From NCBI GenBank assembly GCA_027484725.1, contig JAIXSK010000039.1:62001-126000 (forward strand): 64,000 nucleotides of DNA, written 5' to 3'. Shown here one piece after another: positions 25,858 through 34,900 of this stretch. The stretch comes from Flavobacterium sp. GTDB lineage: Bacteria; Bacteroidota; Bacteroidia; Flavobacteriales; Flavobacteriaceae. Under the pieces are notes generated by a model. That model searched no databases and was not told the origin of the DNA. It saw nothing but the letters and a program-made list of their open reading frames with translations. A program made the position numbers and the translations under genes. The number at the start of each line of letters is the position of its first letter. Position 1 is the stretch's first letter.

Positions 25858-26721
25858 TTATCTCGATTTAAAATAGCCCAACAATTTGGTTACATAACTT
25901 TCATCAACCCGTGTGTCAACCACACCAGAGCCCGATTTTGAAAACGTTTCTTTGAAATACTGAAGCTGCTCGCGATAGTGTTTTTCGTAAGCAGTACGAA
26001 CCGAAGCTGCGGCCGTATTGACCCAAGCTACCGTTCCGGTTTCAGCATCTTGCATAGGCACCATGCCAATGTTGGGCATTTTTTCTTCGCGGATGTCATA
26101 GACACGAATACCTGTAATATCGTGTTTTTTTGAAGCAATCTTCAGCGTTTGCTCATAATCAGAAGTCATAAAATCAGACAGCACAAAAACAATCGCTTTC
26201 TTTTTTTGAGTACTCGACAAAAATCGGAGCGCCTGGGCCAAATCAGTTTTGGAGCTTTTGGGTTTGAATTCAATGAGTTCGCGAATAATGCGCAATACAT
26301 GCGAACGCCCTTTTTGCGGCGGAATGTATAACTCAATTTGATCGGTAAACAAAATGAGCCCAATTTTATCATTATTCTGAGTAGCTGAAAAAGCCAAAGT
26401 CGCGGCAATTTCAGTAATAATATCTTTTTTAAACTCGGCTTTGGTTCCGAAGTGCTCTGAACCGCTTATATCTACCATCAGCATCATGGTGAGTTCGCGT
26501 TCTTCTTCAAAAACTTTTACATAAGGTTCATTGTAACGGGCCGTAACGTTCCAATCAATGGCGCGAATGTCATCGCCGTATTGATACTGACGCACTTCTG
26601 AAAAAGTCATTCCGCGGCCTTTAAAAGACGTATGATATTCACCCGAAAAGATGTGATCGCTCAATCTTCGGGTTTTGATTTCTATTTTGCGGACTTTTTT
26701 GAGTAAGTCTTTGGTTTCCAT
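25858..26721 (-). CDS. DUF58 domain protein of the bat operon
   Basis: A 287-residue cytoplasmic protein. The DUF58 signature is visible in FSEVRQYQYGDDIRAIDWNVTARYNEPYVK, and a VWA-like fold with DISGSEHFG (MIDAS-like) and VFVLSDFMTSDYE follows. DUF58 proteins pair with MoxR ATPases across bacteria. It is separated from moxR by 64 bases of repeat-like DNA and followed by the next gene after 13 bases. Confidence 0.88.
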   Translation of the reverse strand: METKDLLKKVRKIEIKTRRLSDHIFSGEYHTSFKGRGMTFSEVRQYQYGDDIRAIDWNVTARYNEPYVKVFEEERELTMMLMVDISGSEHFGTKAEFKKDIITEIAATLAFSATQNNDKIGLILFTDQIELYIPPQKGRSHVLRIIRELIEFKPKSSKTDLAQALRFLSSTQKKKAIVFVLSDFMTSDYEQTLKIASKKHDITGIRVYDIREEKMPNIGMVPMQDAETGTVAWVNTAAASVRTAYEKHYREQLQYFKETFSKSGSGVVDTRVDESYVTKLLGYFKSR

Positions 26722-26785
26722 TTTTTTCAGTTGGCGGTTAACTGTTGGTCGTTTTCAGTGGTTGACTGAGAACCGTTAACTGATT
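26722..26785. repeat. Short degenerate repeats between moxR and the DUF58 gene
   Basis: On the minus strand this gap carries several related units of the form CAGT(T/C)AAC: CAGTTAACGG, CAGTCAACC, ACAGTTAACCG and CCAACTG. Two of them, CGGTTAACTG (26735-26744) and CCGTTAACTG (26773-26782) on the plus strand, are near-identical direct copies. It looks like a decayed array of 7-10 base repeats. Confidence 0.5.
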
Positions 26786-27790
26786 CTAAGGCACTTCAAC
26801 TTCATTGACGATTTTGTTGATGATATCTACCGAGGTGATGTTTTCGGCTTCGGCTTCATAGGTTACGCCAATTCTGTGACGCAACACATCATGCACCACC
26901 GCACGCACATCTTCAGGAATAACATAACCGCGACGTTTGATAAACGCATAACATTTGGCAGCTGTGGCCAAGTTGATGCTTCCGCGCGGAGAGGCTCCGT
27001 AACTAATAAGGTGTTTAATGCTGTCTAGCTTATATTTTTCAGGCTGACGCGTTGCGAAAATAATGTCGAGGATGTATTTTTCTATTTTCTCATCCATATA
27101 GACTTCGCGAACGGTTTGTTGTGCTCTGATGATTTGTTCAACTGAAACCACCGGCATTACTTTTTCTCCTCCGCCATTTAAGTTTTGACGAATCACCAAA
27201 CGCTCTTCTTCCATTTTGGGGTAGTCAATCACGGTTTTGAGCATGAAACGGTCTACTTGCGCTTCTGGTAGCGGATACGTCCCTTCTTGCTCAATCGGGT
27301 TTTGCGTAGCCAACACCAAAAACGGTTGATCAAGTTTAAAAGTGGTATCGCCAATGGTGACTTGTTTTTCTTGCATGGCCTCGAGCAAAGCCGATTGTAC
27401 TTTGGCTGGCGCTCGGTTGATTTCATCGGCCAATACAAAATTGGCGAAAATTGGACCTTTTTTGATGGAGAATTCGTTTTGTTTGATGTTGTAAATCATG
27501 GTTCCCACCACGTCTGCCGGTAATAAATCAGGGGTAAATTGGATGCGGCTAAACGAACCGTGAACGGCCTTTGAAAGTGTATTGATGGCGAGGGTTTTGG
27601 CCAATCCGGGAACACCTTCTAACAGAATGTGTCCTTGCCCCAACAATCCGATGAGCAAACGCTCGACCATGTGTTTTTGTCCGACAATAACTTTGTTCAT
27701 TTCCATGGAAAGCAAGTCAATAAAGGCGCTTTCTCTTTCTATTTTTTCATTAATCGCACGAATGTCTAGCGTTGCCGTTGTTTCTTCCAT
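26786..27790 (-). CDS. MoxR-family AAA+ ATPase
   Basis: A 334-residue cytoplasmic chaperone-like ATPase that heads the bat operon. Walker A is GVPGLAKT (in ILLEGVPGLAKTLAIN), Walker B FVLADEINRAPAKVQSALLEAMQE, sensor 1 LATQNP, and the C-terminal lid domain is present (ISYGASPRGSINLATAAKCYA). MoxR ATPases act with VWA proteins to assemble or activate complexes, and here DUF58, BatA and BatB are the obvious partners. No exact -7 box was found upstream. Confidence 0.92.
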   Translation of the reverse strand: MEETTATLDIRAINEKIERESAFIDLLSMEMNKVIVGQKHMVERLLIGLLGQGHILLEGVPGLAKTLAINTLSKAVHGSFSRIQFTPDLLPADVVGTMIYNIKQNEFSIKKGPIFANFVLADEINRAPAKVQSALLEAMQEKQVTIGDTTFKLDQPFLVLATQNPIEQEGTYPLPEAQVDRFMLKTVIDYPKMEEERLVIRQNLNGGGEKVMPVVSVEQIIRAQQTVREVYMDEKIEKYILDIIFATRQPEKYKLDSIKHLISYGASPRGSINLATAAKCYAFIKRRGYVIPEDVRAVVHDVLRHRIGVTYEAEAENITSVDIINKIVNEVEVP

Positions 27791-27994
27791 TTTTATAGTT
27801 ATTAATGGTGATGAGGTACTGTTAAAATTGACGGTGCAAATTGAATTTTTTTTCAGAAGCTAGATGTTAAAGAATGGTTAAAACTTCCCGCATTCGTTGA
27901 ATTTTAAGGATGATTTGTGATAGCATTTTTATATTTTTAAGAACTTTAAAATCGTAACTTCAAAGCGCCTTTTAAGCTTGTAGATAAAAAACTG

Positions 27995-28870
27995 ATGACT
28001 CATAAAAATCCATTTTCTAAGATCATTGCCGGCACCATGACTTGGGGTGTCTGGGGAAAAAATTTAGCTACCTCTGAAATGTCTTCAATCATGCATGTTT
28101 GTCTTGATGCAGGCATTACTTCTTTTGACCACGCCGATATTTATGGCGGATATACCACCGAAGCCGCTTTTGGCAAAGCTTTTACCGAATCTGGAATTAT
28201 GCGCGAAACCGTTCAGTTGATATCAAAATGCGGTATACAATACATGGCCGAAAGCAGAAACAACAAAATCAAACATTACAATTATTCGGCTGAATACATA
28301 GTTTGGTCTGCAGAACAGTCGCTCAAAAACCTACAAACCGATTATTTAGATTTATTGCTTTTGCATCGACCCAGCCCATTGATGCGCGTCGAAGAAATTG
28401 CATTTGCTGTTGAAAAACTCAAATCAGAAGGTAAAATTCTATCGTTTGGTGTTTCAAATTTTACACCAACACAAACCGATTTAATCAGAAAAGAAGTTGC
28501 TGTTGCCTACAACCAAATCCAATTTTCAGCCACGCATTTAGAGCCTATGCTTGACGGTAGTTTAGATCATATGCAACTGAACAACATTACCCCAATGGCT
28601 TGGAGTCCGCTTGGAACAACCTTTAAAGGTGAAGATGAAAAATCAGTACGCGTGAGAAAAATAGCCGAATCATTCGCCGAGAAATACAATACAACTTCTG
28701 ACCTTATTTTACTGGCTTGGCTGATGCAGCATCCGTCGGGAATTATCCCCGTTTGCGGCACCACAGATCCCGGTCGAATTAAAAGTTTAAATTCCGCAGC
28801 AGCCCTCACGCTTGAACTTGAAGATTGGTTTGCTATTTGGGTAGAAAGCACCGGCCATAAAGTTCCATAA
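27995..28870 (+). CDS. Aldo/keto reductase
   Basis: A 291-residue NADPH-dependent oxidoreductase of the AKR fold, closest in style to YdhF. The catalytic tetrad is visible: Asp in FDHADIYGG with its Tyr, Lys in LISKCGI, His in LLLLHRPSP. The C-terminal cofactor region IIPVCGTTDPGRIKS is present. Substrate unknown. It is 11 bases upstream of the AlbA_2 gene, so the two may share a transcript. Confidence 0.9.
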   Translation: MTHKNPFSKIIAGTMTWGVWGKNLATSEMSSIMHVCLDAGITSFDHADIYGGYTTEAAFGKAFTESGIMRETVQLISKCGIQYMAESRNNKIKHYNYSAEYIVWSAEQSLKNLQTDYLDLLLLHRPSPLMRVEEIAFAVEKLKSEGKILSFGVSNFTPTQTDLIRKEVAVAYNQIQFSATHLEPMLDGSLDHMQLNNITPMAWSPLGTTFKGEDEKSVRVRKIAESFAEKYNTTSDLILLAWLMQHPSGIIPVCGTTDPGRIKSLNSAAALTLELEDWFAIWVESTGHKVP

Positions 28871-28881
28871 AATTTCTGCAA

Positions 28882-30021
28882 ATGATTAATAAGCGGCTTT
28901 TGATTAAAAATTTGTTGGCTCATCATGATGAGAACAGTTTTTATGACAAAAAGCGTCAGCTGAATTTACATTCGCGCGAGGGCAAAGCTAAGTTTCTCAA
29001 GCATATTTGTGGGTTGTCTAATTCCAACCCGAGCAACAATTCATACATTGTGGTGGGCGTTGAAGACCAAGACAACGAAATTGTGGGCGATGATTTCTTT
29101 GATGACAGTCGAATTCAGAATTTGGTCAATGCTTTTTTAGAAAATCCACCGACGATTCAATATGAAAATGTTCCTTTTCCGAGTTTACCCAAAGACAAAG
29201 TAATCGGGTTGGTAACCATTAAACCCAACAGCAAGGTTTCTTGTTTTAAAAAAGGGATTCATACCATTGTGCCCAACAGCGTTTTTATGCGCATTGGCAG
29301 TAACACCATTCCGATGGAAGGTCCTTTTGAAAGGAATCACCAAAACACTGAAACGGTTATTGGCATTGAAAACAATTCGCGCAACAGTATTGGCCTGACC
29401 TTAGATGGTGTGATTGACTTTATGAATTATCGGCACAAAGATTTGAATTCAAAATACCGTGTTTTCAAGGAATTTTTTGTGATTTGCTGGGCTGGTATTC
29501 CCAAACGCATCAGAGAAAAAACATTGCTCTCTAGAGTAGATATCGAACTGATTAATGAGCAGATTAAACTGTTTTATTCTGCACTGGATGAAGTTACCAT
29601 TGAATTTGACGAGGACAGTTTTACCATTACCGAATATGTTCCGTTGGGGCTAAACGACAGAACCAGCTATTATCCGCTAGAACAACAAACGATTCATTTT
29701 TATGAAAATGGATACTACAAAATTGATCGGAGATTTTTGTTTGAACCCCCGCAATACAACCGAAAAATGTTATATCATATTTACAATTCGACTTTGGCTT
29801 TGCTTGAAAAATTGTCAAAGAAAATTCCGATCAACAATCGCGAAGCGCGCGATTTAGAACATTTACCGGCAACCATGATGATTTGCTATTTGAACGGTTT
29901 TGATGAAGCCAAACAAAAACTTATTGATGCTAAGTTGTTGCTCAAACCTTATCCGAGTGTCTATTTGTCATTTAAAGAAGCGCTCCGAGTGATGAGAAAA
30001 ATGAAATATGATGTTCAATAA
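28882..30021 (+). CDS. AlbA_2-domain protein
   Basis: A 379-residue cytoplasmic protein. The N-terminal half matches the AlbA_2 (Schlafen-type) fold: NNSYIVVGVEDQDNEIVGDD followed by LPKDKVIGLVTIKPN and FMRIGSNTIP. AlbA_2 domains often occur in putative nucleic-acid-binding regulators or in proteins with an ATPase half; here the C-terminal half (about 190-379) is unrecognised and shows no P-loop. It does not match the SLFN nuclease either. Its function remains open. Confidence 0.75.
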   Translation: MINKRLLIKNLLAHHDENSFYDKKRQLNLHSREGKAKFLKHICGLSNSNPSNNSYIVVGVEDQDNEIVGDDFFDDSRIQNLVNAFLENPPTIQYENVPFPSLPKDKVIGLVTIKPNSKVSCFKKGIHTIVPNSVFMRIGSNTIPMEGPFERNHQNTETVIGIENNSRNSIGLTLDGVIDFMNYRHKDLNSKYRVFKEFFVICWAGIPKRIREKTLLSRVDIELINEQIKLFYSALDEVTIEFDEDSFTITEYVPLGLNDRTSYYPLEQQTIHFYENGYYKIDRRFLFEPPQYNRKMLYHIYNSTLALLEKLSKKIPINNREARDLEHLPATMMICYLNGFDEAKQKLIDAKLLLKPYPSVYLSFKEALRVMRKMKYDVQ

Positions 30022-30023
30022 GC

Positions 30024-30626
30024 TTATTTTTTGACAATTATTTTCTGAACACAAAGTTTGCTTTCTTTTTCAGAGACCACTATATAAAAACCCGGCGCTA
30101 ATTCTTTTAAAACATTATAAAACCTGGATTTTGACGACTTTAAAATCAATTTATTTGACATATCAAAAACGCTGATTTGAGTTATTTCGCTAAGATCAAA
30201 ACAATTCAGATTTGTATTTGAGATAAAACCTTGATTTTTGAGACTGACCGAATCAATCATCGGAAAAAACAAAAAGCCGCTCAAGCTATCTTGCAGTTGT
30301 TCTTCTGAAAAAACAACATAGTAAACTTTAACGGTCAGTTTGTATGAATTGGTTAAATTTTCATTAAAGTAGAGTTCAAAATTATTGTTTAGATAAGCGA
30401 TTTTAGAACCAAAACCCGGCATGAATAAAACCTCCAGAAGTACCTCAGAACCGTGAATTGAATATTGCCAATTTTGATAATAATAAAGCTCATCTGCCTC
30501 AGTATAAAGACGCACAAGAAGTCTATTGGTATCTGTTTGGGTTACATGTACCTCATGAATGTTGAGTGCTGTCATCCTGAATGAATACAGCAACATGATC
30601 AATATGATTATTTTTTGAGGATTCAT
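30024..30626 (-). CDS. Small secreted protein with T9SS-like C-terminus
   Basis: A 200-residue protein with a hydrophobic N-terminal segment (PQKIIILIMLLYSFRMTA) and a beta-rich body. The last ~60 residues (ITQISVFDMSNKLILKSS..LAPGFYIVVSEKESKLCVQKIIVKK) have the layout of a T9SS type A sorting domain, though the usual YPNP start is missing. It overlaps the stop of the upstream gene by one base, so the two are coupled. It is the last gene of an exported block. Confidence 0.65.
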   Translation of the reverse strand: MNPQKIIILIMLLYSFRMTALNIHEVHVTQTDTNRLLVRLYTEADELYYYQNWQYSIHGSEVLLEVLFMPGFGSKIAYLNNNFELYFNENLTNSYKLTVKVYYVVFSEEQLQDSLSGFLFFPMIDSVSLKNQGFISNTNLNCFDLSEITQISVFDMSNKLILKSSKSRFYNVLKELAPGFYIVVSEKESKLCVQKIIVKK

Positions 30627-31765
30627 CAGTCAAATTCATTTATGCCATAGAGTATTTCTTTCATCTTACTTCCGTTGATTTCAACCGGCTTGTAAGCCAT
30701 ATTAAACTTTTCTATAGCCAAGTTAATATCTGCTTTAAGTTTTTTATATTCAAGAGGTAATTTGGTTTCACAGGCTTTTTCATTTTCGTAACTGTTTAAA
30801 ATCACATTAAACTTTTCGTAGAATTTTCCTCCTTGATCAATAAAATTATTATACTGAGCAATGAATTGAAGCAGTCGGTCAATGGGAAAATCAATGTTTA
30901 TCTGCATTTTAAATTGAGTACTTCCTATGGTAGTTTTCATTTTTTTAAGATATTCTTCCATTTTTTGGGTTAGATTTTCCCAATCGTCATTGGTTCGACA
31001 ACTCTCCAAGCTTGATACATAAGCAATCGGCTTGGTATAATCTTTAAACAGAGTTTCAATATCTTGTTTAATTTTCTGGTTGTTGTTTTGCAAAAAGGCT
31101 GTTTCAAAATAAATAGTGTTCAAGTCTTTTTGCATGCGCAAGCTAAAATCAAGAATACATTCAACCTTAGACAATTCGGCTTCTCGTTCATCTTTTGACA
31201 AAGTTGACACTACTAAATTTGAAAAAGTTTGCATGACCGAAGCAATCATGTTGGTGCCCAAGAGTGAAGTAAGCTCAAATCCGCCTTTTTTGTCTTTTTT
31301 AGAGGCTATTAATTCTCTGAGTTTATTGTATTCAGGATATTGATTCGGATTGGCCATTTTGCTGATTTCGTTAAACGTTCTAACGGATGCAAAATGATGG
31401 TCAAGACTCAGTACCTTTTCATAAAGAATTTTAATGATCTGAAGCCCTTTTAAATAGCGAACCTTAGCCACTTCGGCATTATTTTCTTTCTGAAGTTGTT
31501 CAATCGATTCTTTGATCTGGTCTTTTTGAATGAGCAAATTAACTTTCTCATGGTCATCTGAAAGACCAATCAATTGACAATTTACCTGTGACAAAATGAT
31601 TTCTTGTGCTTTTATTTGACGGCTAAATGTTGAGTTGATTGTTCTAATTTGCTGTGTTAACTCTACCAGAATATCTTCAGGAGAAACATCATCGTCAAAT
31701 TTAAAGGCATATGTGTTGAGCGCCATCCAGAAACATAGCGCTGTGAAAAGGGCTCTTTTTTTCAT
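30626..31765 (-). CDS. Exported helical protein, 379 aa, unknown
   Basis: Signal peptide MKKRALFTALCFWMALNTYA, then a long, strongly helical and charged product with coiled-coil-like stretches (about 40-100, 190-260, 320-360). No domain is recognised. Codon use is AT-rich, as in its neighbours. It lies between the aspartic protease lipoprotein and the small secreted protein, and probably shares a transcript with the latter. A periplasmic or surface structural role is possible but unproven. Confidence 0.65.
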   Translation of the reverse strand: MKKRALFTALCFWMALNTYAFKFDDDVSPEDILVELTQQIRTINSTFSRQIKAQEIILSQVNCQLIGLSDDHEKVNLLIQKDQIKESIEQLQKENNAEVAKVRYLKGLQIIKILYEKVLSLDHHFASVRTFNEISKMANPNQYPEYNKLRELIASKKDKKGGFELTSLLGTNMIASVMQTFSNLVVSTLSKDEREAELSKVECILDFSLRMQKDLNTIYFETAFLQNNNQKIKQDIETLFKDYTKPIAYVSSLESCRTNDDWENLTQKMEEYLKKMKTTIGSTQFKMQINIDFPIDRLLQFIAQYNNFIDQGGKFYEKFNVILNSYENEKACETKLPLEYKKLKADINLAIEKFNMAYKPVEINGSKMKEILYGINEFD

Positions 31766-31806
31766 AACTCCGGTTCTTAAATGGCCAATACATCATATTG
31801 CGGGTT

Positions 31807-32940
31807 TTATTTCTGAGCAGAAATAACATCAAGTGTAAGCGTGCTCCAATCTTCGGTTTTGTTGAGCAAATCCATCATTTGACAAATATTTTCAGGAAGA
31901 ACCTTGTGTCTGTTTACGCTCGTGATTTGATCTCCTAACTGATAACGCGTTTGAGATTTTTCTTTGACGGCAACGACCAACTTTTCGTCTTGAACTTTTG
32001 CATAATAAGAAACCTTTCTACTGAATGTGCTTTCTATTTTACTTTGGTTTCGCTTAACATAAACTTTGTTGTTGTTATAATCAATGAGCCAGTCAAACCC
32101 TTTGATAAAATCAATGCCGATGTTTTGCGCTTTGATCGTTGTAGAAACATTAAGCTTTGTATTGATTAACTCGCCGCCAAAAAAAACCGGCATTTTACTG
32201 TAAACCTCTTCGGATCCATTAGTAAATGATGAAATTGTTTGAAAAAGAGAGCCTACATATTCAACTTTATCGGTGTTTTTAAAAGATAGTTCTTCAGTAT
32301 AAGGCATCACAATGCTACCTGAATATCCTGTATCCATTTTAAAAGGAAACTCATGCCCTTCAATGTTGAGCCAAACAAATATTTGGTTCTTTTTACAGGA
32401 TGATTTCACCAATTTATAATCATATTGACGAACAAGATTCGAAAATTGTTTTGGATTAATATTGCAAACCTGCTTGTTTGTAAAATCAAGTTGTAGAAGA
32501 AATTCTTCATTAAAAAACACATCCAAACCTAAAATCCCAGTATAGTTTCTTTTGACAGGACTGCAAGGTGCAGAAGGCAAATTTATATATGCCAATGCTT
32601 TTTTCTCACTCTCAAATAATTCTGACCTTAATTTAGTCGTGAAAAATCTGTTTTTTATTTTCTTTCTGTCGGCTCCTTTTGCAGAACCTAGAAAACCAAA
32701 CTCCTTATTCTTAAAATCAGTTACTACTGTTGAGTCAATTAAAACAGAAAGCCCAGAGCCTGTATCCAACATGAATTTTGTCTTAACGCTGTCAACCTCA
32801 ACATCCAGAAGTATGCTTTTGTAATCAAAATTAGCGTTTGCACAACCTTCATTTTCTTTGATTTTTTGACTACTTAGCTGTCTAACAGCTGTACATGAAT
32901 GAAGCAGAAAAAAAAACACTATTAATCTAATCGAATTCAT
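31807..32940 (-). CDS. Lipoprotein with two aspartic-protease lobes and a PDZ-like end
   Basis: A 377-residue exported lipoprotein (MNSIRLIVFFFLLHSC, Cys16 as lipid anchor). Two clan AA catalytic motifs are present: FMLDTGSGLSV (DTG at 59-61) and FKMDTGYSGSI (DTG at 203-205), each followed by a lobe-like region; ILGLDVF and IGIDFIKGFDWLIDY match the second strand of each lobe. The last ~65 residues (GDQITSVNRHKV) resemble a PDZ domain. If both lobes pair within one chain it would be a pepsin-like monomer built from retropepsin-type modules. The substrate is unknown; the neighbouring secreted proteins are candidates. Confidence 0.8.
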   Translation of the reverse strand: MNSIRLIVFFFLLHSCTAVRQLSSQKIKENEGCANANFDYKSILLDVEVDSVKTKFMLDTGSGLSVLIDSTVVTDFKNKEFGFLGSAKGADRKKIKNRFFTTKLRSELFESEKKALAYINLPSAPCSPVKRNYTGILGLDVFFNEEFLLQLDFTNKQVCNINPKQFSNLVRQYDYKLVKSSCKKNQIFVWLNIEGHEFPFKMDTGYSGSIVMPYTEELSFKNTDKVEYVGSLFQTISSFTNGSEEVYSKMPVFFGGELINTKLNVSTTIKAQNIGIDFIKGFDWLIDYNNNKVYVKRNQSKIESTFSRKVSYYAKVQDEKLVVAVKEKSQTRYQLGDQITSVNRHKVLPENICQMMDLLNKTEDWSTLTLDVISAQK

Positions 32941-32955
32941 TTGAGTTTGATTAAT

Positions 32956-32983
32956 AAGGGCTACAAAATATAATGTAGCCCTT
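32956..32983. terminator. Hairpin between two exported-protein genes
   Basis: A perfect 10-bp stem (AAGGGCTACA / TGTAGCCCTT) with an 8-base AT loop, 10 bases after the stop of the 160-residue gene on the minus strand. The following bases are AT-rich rather than a clean T-run, so it may be an attenuating terminator. Confidence 0.6.
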
Positions 32984-32993
32984 AGTTATTTTA

Positions 32994-33476
32994 TTATGGA
33001 AGATCAATTGGTGGAGCTTCAACAGGAACTTCACCAAACGTATCGTCTAACCAATCAAAAAACTTCCGGATTGCATTAAGCCAACCTATTCTGGTTTGGA
33101 TAGATGGATTTCCAAAATCTTTTTGGTATTGTCTCAAAGAATTCACCGTACTGGAAAACTCAGATCCTTTAATCTTATCATACACCATATCGGCGGTGAG
33201 CTTTTGGGTATGAAACTTGAAAATTGTTTGCATGTAAGGACTCAGTATAGAAATCAACTTTTTGTCTGTAATTCCCGAAAGTCCTTTACTAACAAAGTCA
33301 GCACTTGACATGCCTTCTTTATAATAATCTTTTGATTCTAAAAAGGTTATTACTGCGTGATACTTAGCGACCAACACAACAGAAGTCGCAATTTTGTTTT
33401 CTGGCTTTACGGTTTGTGCAATTGAAAAACCGTGAACTGTTAGCGCGGCAATCAAACCTAAAATTAATTTTTTCAT
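32994..33476 (-). CDS. Secreted protein, 160 aa, unknown
   Basis: Signal peptide MKKLILGLIAALTVHGFSIAQ, then a small, mainly helical product (residues 30-145) with a Pro/acidic tail VPVEAPPIDLP. No domain recognised. It is the first gene of the block of exported proteins on the minus strand and is separated from the aspartic protease gene by a hairpin at 32956-32983. Confidence 0.62.
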   Translation of the reverse strand: MKKLILGLIAALTVHGFSIAQTVKPENKIATSVVLVAKYHAVITFLESKDYYKEGMSSADFVSKGLSGITDKKLISILSPYMQTIFKFHTQKLTADMVYDKIKGSEFSSTVNSLRQYQKDFGNPSIQTRIGWLNAIRKFFDWLDDTFGEVPVEAPPIDLP

Positions 33477-33600
33477 GGCTTATAAAATTTTGAATTAAAC
33501 TTATCTCTGCCGGCTTCTGCGCCAACATTGAAGTAAAATTAGTTCATTTAAAATCAATCTATTTACAGATTTTCTGCCTTAGATGTTAAGTGTTTTAGCT

Positions 33601-33608
33601 TATTTTTG
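33601..33608 (+). promoter_or_regulatory. -7 box of the PPP-type phosphatase gene
   Basis: TATTTTTG, an exact TAnnTTTG match, 19 bases before the ATG at 33628. It lies inside the longer frame that starts at 33583, which argues against that start. Confidence 0.5.
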
Positions 33609-33627
33609 TTGCTTAAATTTTAAATCT

Positions 33628-34353
33628 ATGCGAACCCTTGTTATTGGTGATATACACGGAGGTTTAAAGGCTTTGATGCAACTCTTTGAAAGAGCCCAAA
33701 TAACCCCTGAAGACCAATTGATATTTTTGGGTGATTATGTAGATGGTTGGAGCGATTCAGCTCAATTGATTGATTTTCTGATCGACCTAAAAAAAACGCA
33801 CCCATGTATTTTTATGCGTGGCAACCACGACGAATTACTCTGTGCTTGGCTCGATCAAGGTCGTGATAATCCTTTATGGCTCAACCACGGAGGCGCATCA
33901 ACGGTAGCGGCTTATAAAAATCTGGACGCTGAAACCAAGAAACGTCATGTAGGCTTTTTAAAATCGCTTAAAAATTATCATCTAGACGCTCAAAACAGAT
34001 TGTTCATCCATGCAGGCTTTACCAATTTAAAAGGTGTTGATTTTGAGTATTTCCCGAAAATGTTTTACTGGGAACGCACCTTGTGGGAGTCTGCTTTAGC
34101 ACTCAATCCAAACCTTTCAAAAACGGATTTGTCTTATCCAAAAAGATTCTTACTCTACAACGAAATCTACATAGGTCACACACCGGTTACCCAAATCAAC
34201 CAAACAACCCCGCAAAAAAGAGCTTGTGTTTGGAACGTTGATACCGGAGCGGCTTTCTTAGGCCCTTTGACCGCGCTTGACATTGACACCAAAGAGTTTT
34301 GGCAAAGCGATTCTGTAGCCTCTTTATATCCAGACGAAAAAGGACGCAATTAG
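33628..34353 (+). CDS. Metallophosphoesterase, serine/threonine phosphatase type
   Basis: A 241-residue cytoplasmic enzyme of the PPP family. The three metal-binding motifs are complete: GDIHGG at the N-terminus, GDYVDGW, and GNHDE; the later histidines are in FIHAGF and IGHTPV. The members closest in size are bacterial PrpA/ApaH-like phosphatases. Substrates could be phosphoproteins or dinucleotides. The product begins MRTLVIGDIHG, which sets the start. Confidence 0.9.
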   Translation: MRTLVIGDIHGGLKALMQLFERAQITPEDQLIFLGDYVDGWSDSAQLIDFLIDLKKTHPCIFMRGNHDELLCAWLDQGRDNPLWLNHGGASTVAAYKNLDAETKKRHVGFLKSLKNYHLDAQNRLFIHAGFTNLKGVDFEYFPKMFYWERTLWESALALNPNLSKTDLSYPKRFLLYNEIYIGHTPVTQINQTTPQKRACVWNVDTGAAFLGPLTALDIDTKEFWQSDSVASLYPDEKGRN

Positions 34354-34367
34354 TTGTCGTATATTTT

Positions 34368-34375
34368 TATCTTTG
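34368..34375 (+). promoter_or_regulatory. -7 box for the gene at 34403
   Basis: TATCTTTG, an exact TAnnTTTG match, 27 bases before the ATG. Confidence 0.5.
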
Positions 34376-34402
34376 CTTTTTGAAATCTAATTCTTATTAA
34401 TT

Positions 34403-34897
34403 ATGAAAAAAGTATGCACCCTTTTGGCGCTTTGTGCCTGTTTATTCGTTCAAGCGCAAGCCTACAAAGGCAAAGGTGATTTAAAAGCGCAAGTGGGTTT
34501 AAACACGCAAGACCACGGCACCGGTATTTTTGCCTCGGCTGATTATGGTATGGGCGAAAACATTTCTTTTGGCGTGACCAGTAATTACCTATTGAATACG
34601 GTGGAAGTTGATGGCGAAGGGCCAAAATTTAAAGATCGCTTTGATTTAAAAGTACGTTTTAATGCCAACATTGGCAATGTTTTTAAACTCGATAAAAGTA
34701 TGGATATCTATCCCGGGCTTGATTTAGGACTTAAAAATTTTGGAGGCCACTTGGGTTTTAGATATTTTTTTACGGATGGATTTGGCGTTTTTGCCGAAGC
34801 CAATACACCATTTGCCAAATACGACTCAAATGTAGAAGGTTTTGAGAAATACAACAATCAGTTTGTGTTCAACATCGGCGCCAGCTTTAACTTATAA
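34403..34897 (+). CDS. Small outer-membrane beta-barrel protein, DUF6646-like
   Basis: A 164-residue protein with signal peptide MKKVCTLLALCACLFVQAQA and a glycine- and aromatic-rich beta-barrel pattern (GDLKAQVGLNTQDHGTGIFA, HLGFRYFFTDGFGVFAEA, ending in FVFNIGASFNL with C-terminal hydrophobic residues). From memory it resembles the flavobacterial DUF6646 family. Its stop is 3 bases before the PhnA-like gene, so the two are co-transcribed. Function unknown. Confidence 0.72.
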   Translation: MKKVCTLLALCACLFVQAQAYKGKGDLKAQVGLNTQDHGTGIFASADYGMGENISFGVTSNYLLNTVEVDGEGPKFKDRFDLKVRFNANIGNVFKLDKSMDIYPGLDLGLKNFGGHLGFRYFFTDGFGVFAEANTPFAKYDSNVEGFEKYNNQFVFNIGASFNL

Positions 34898-34900
34898 TAT

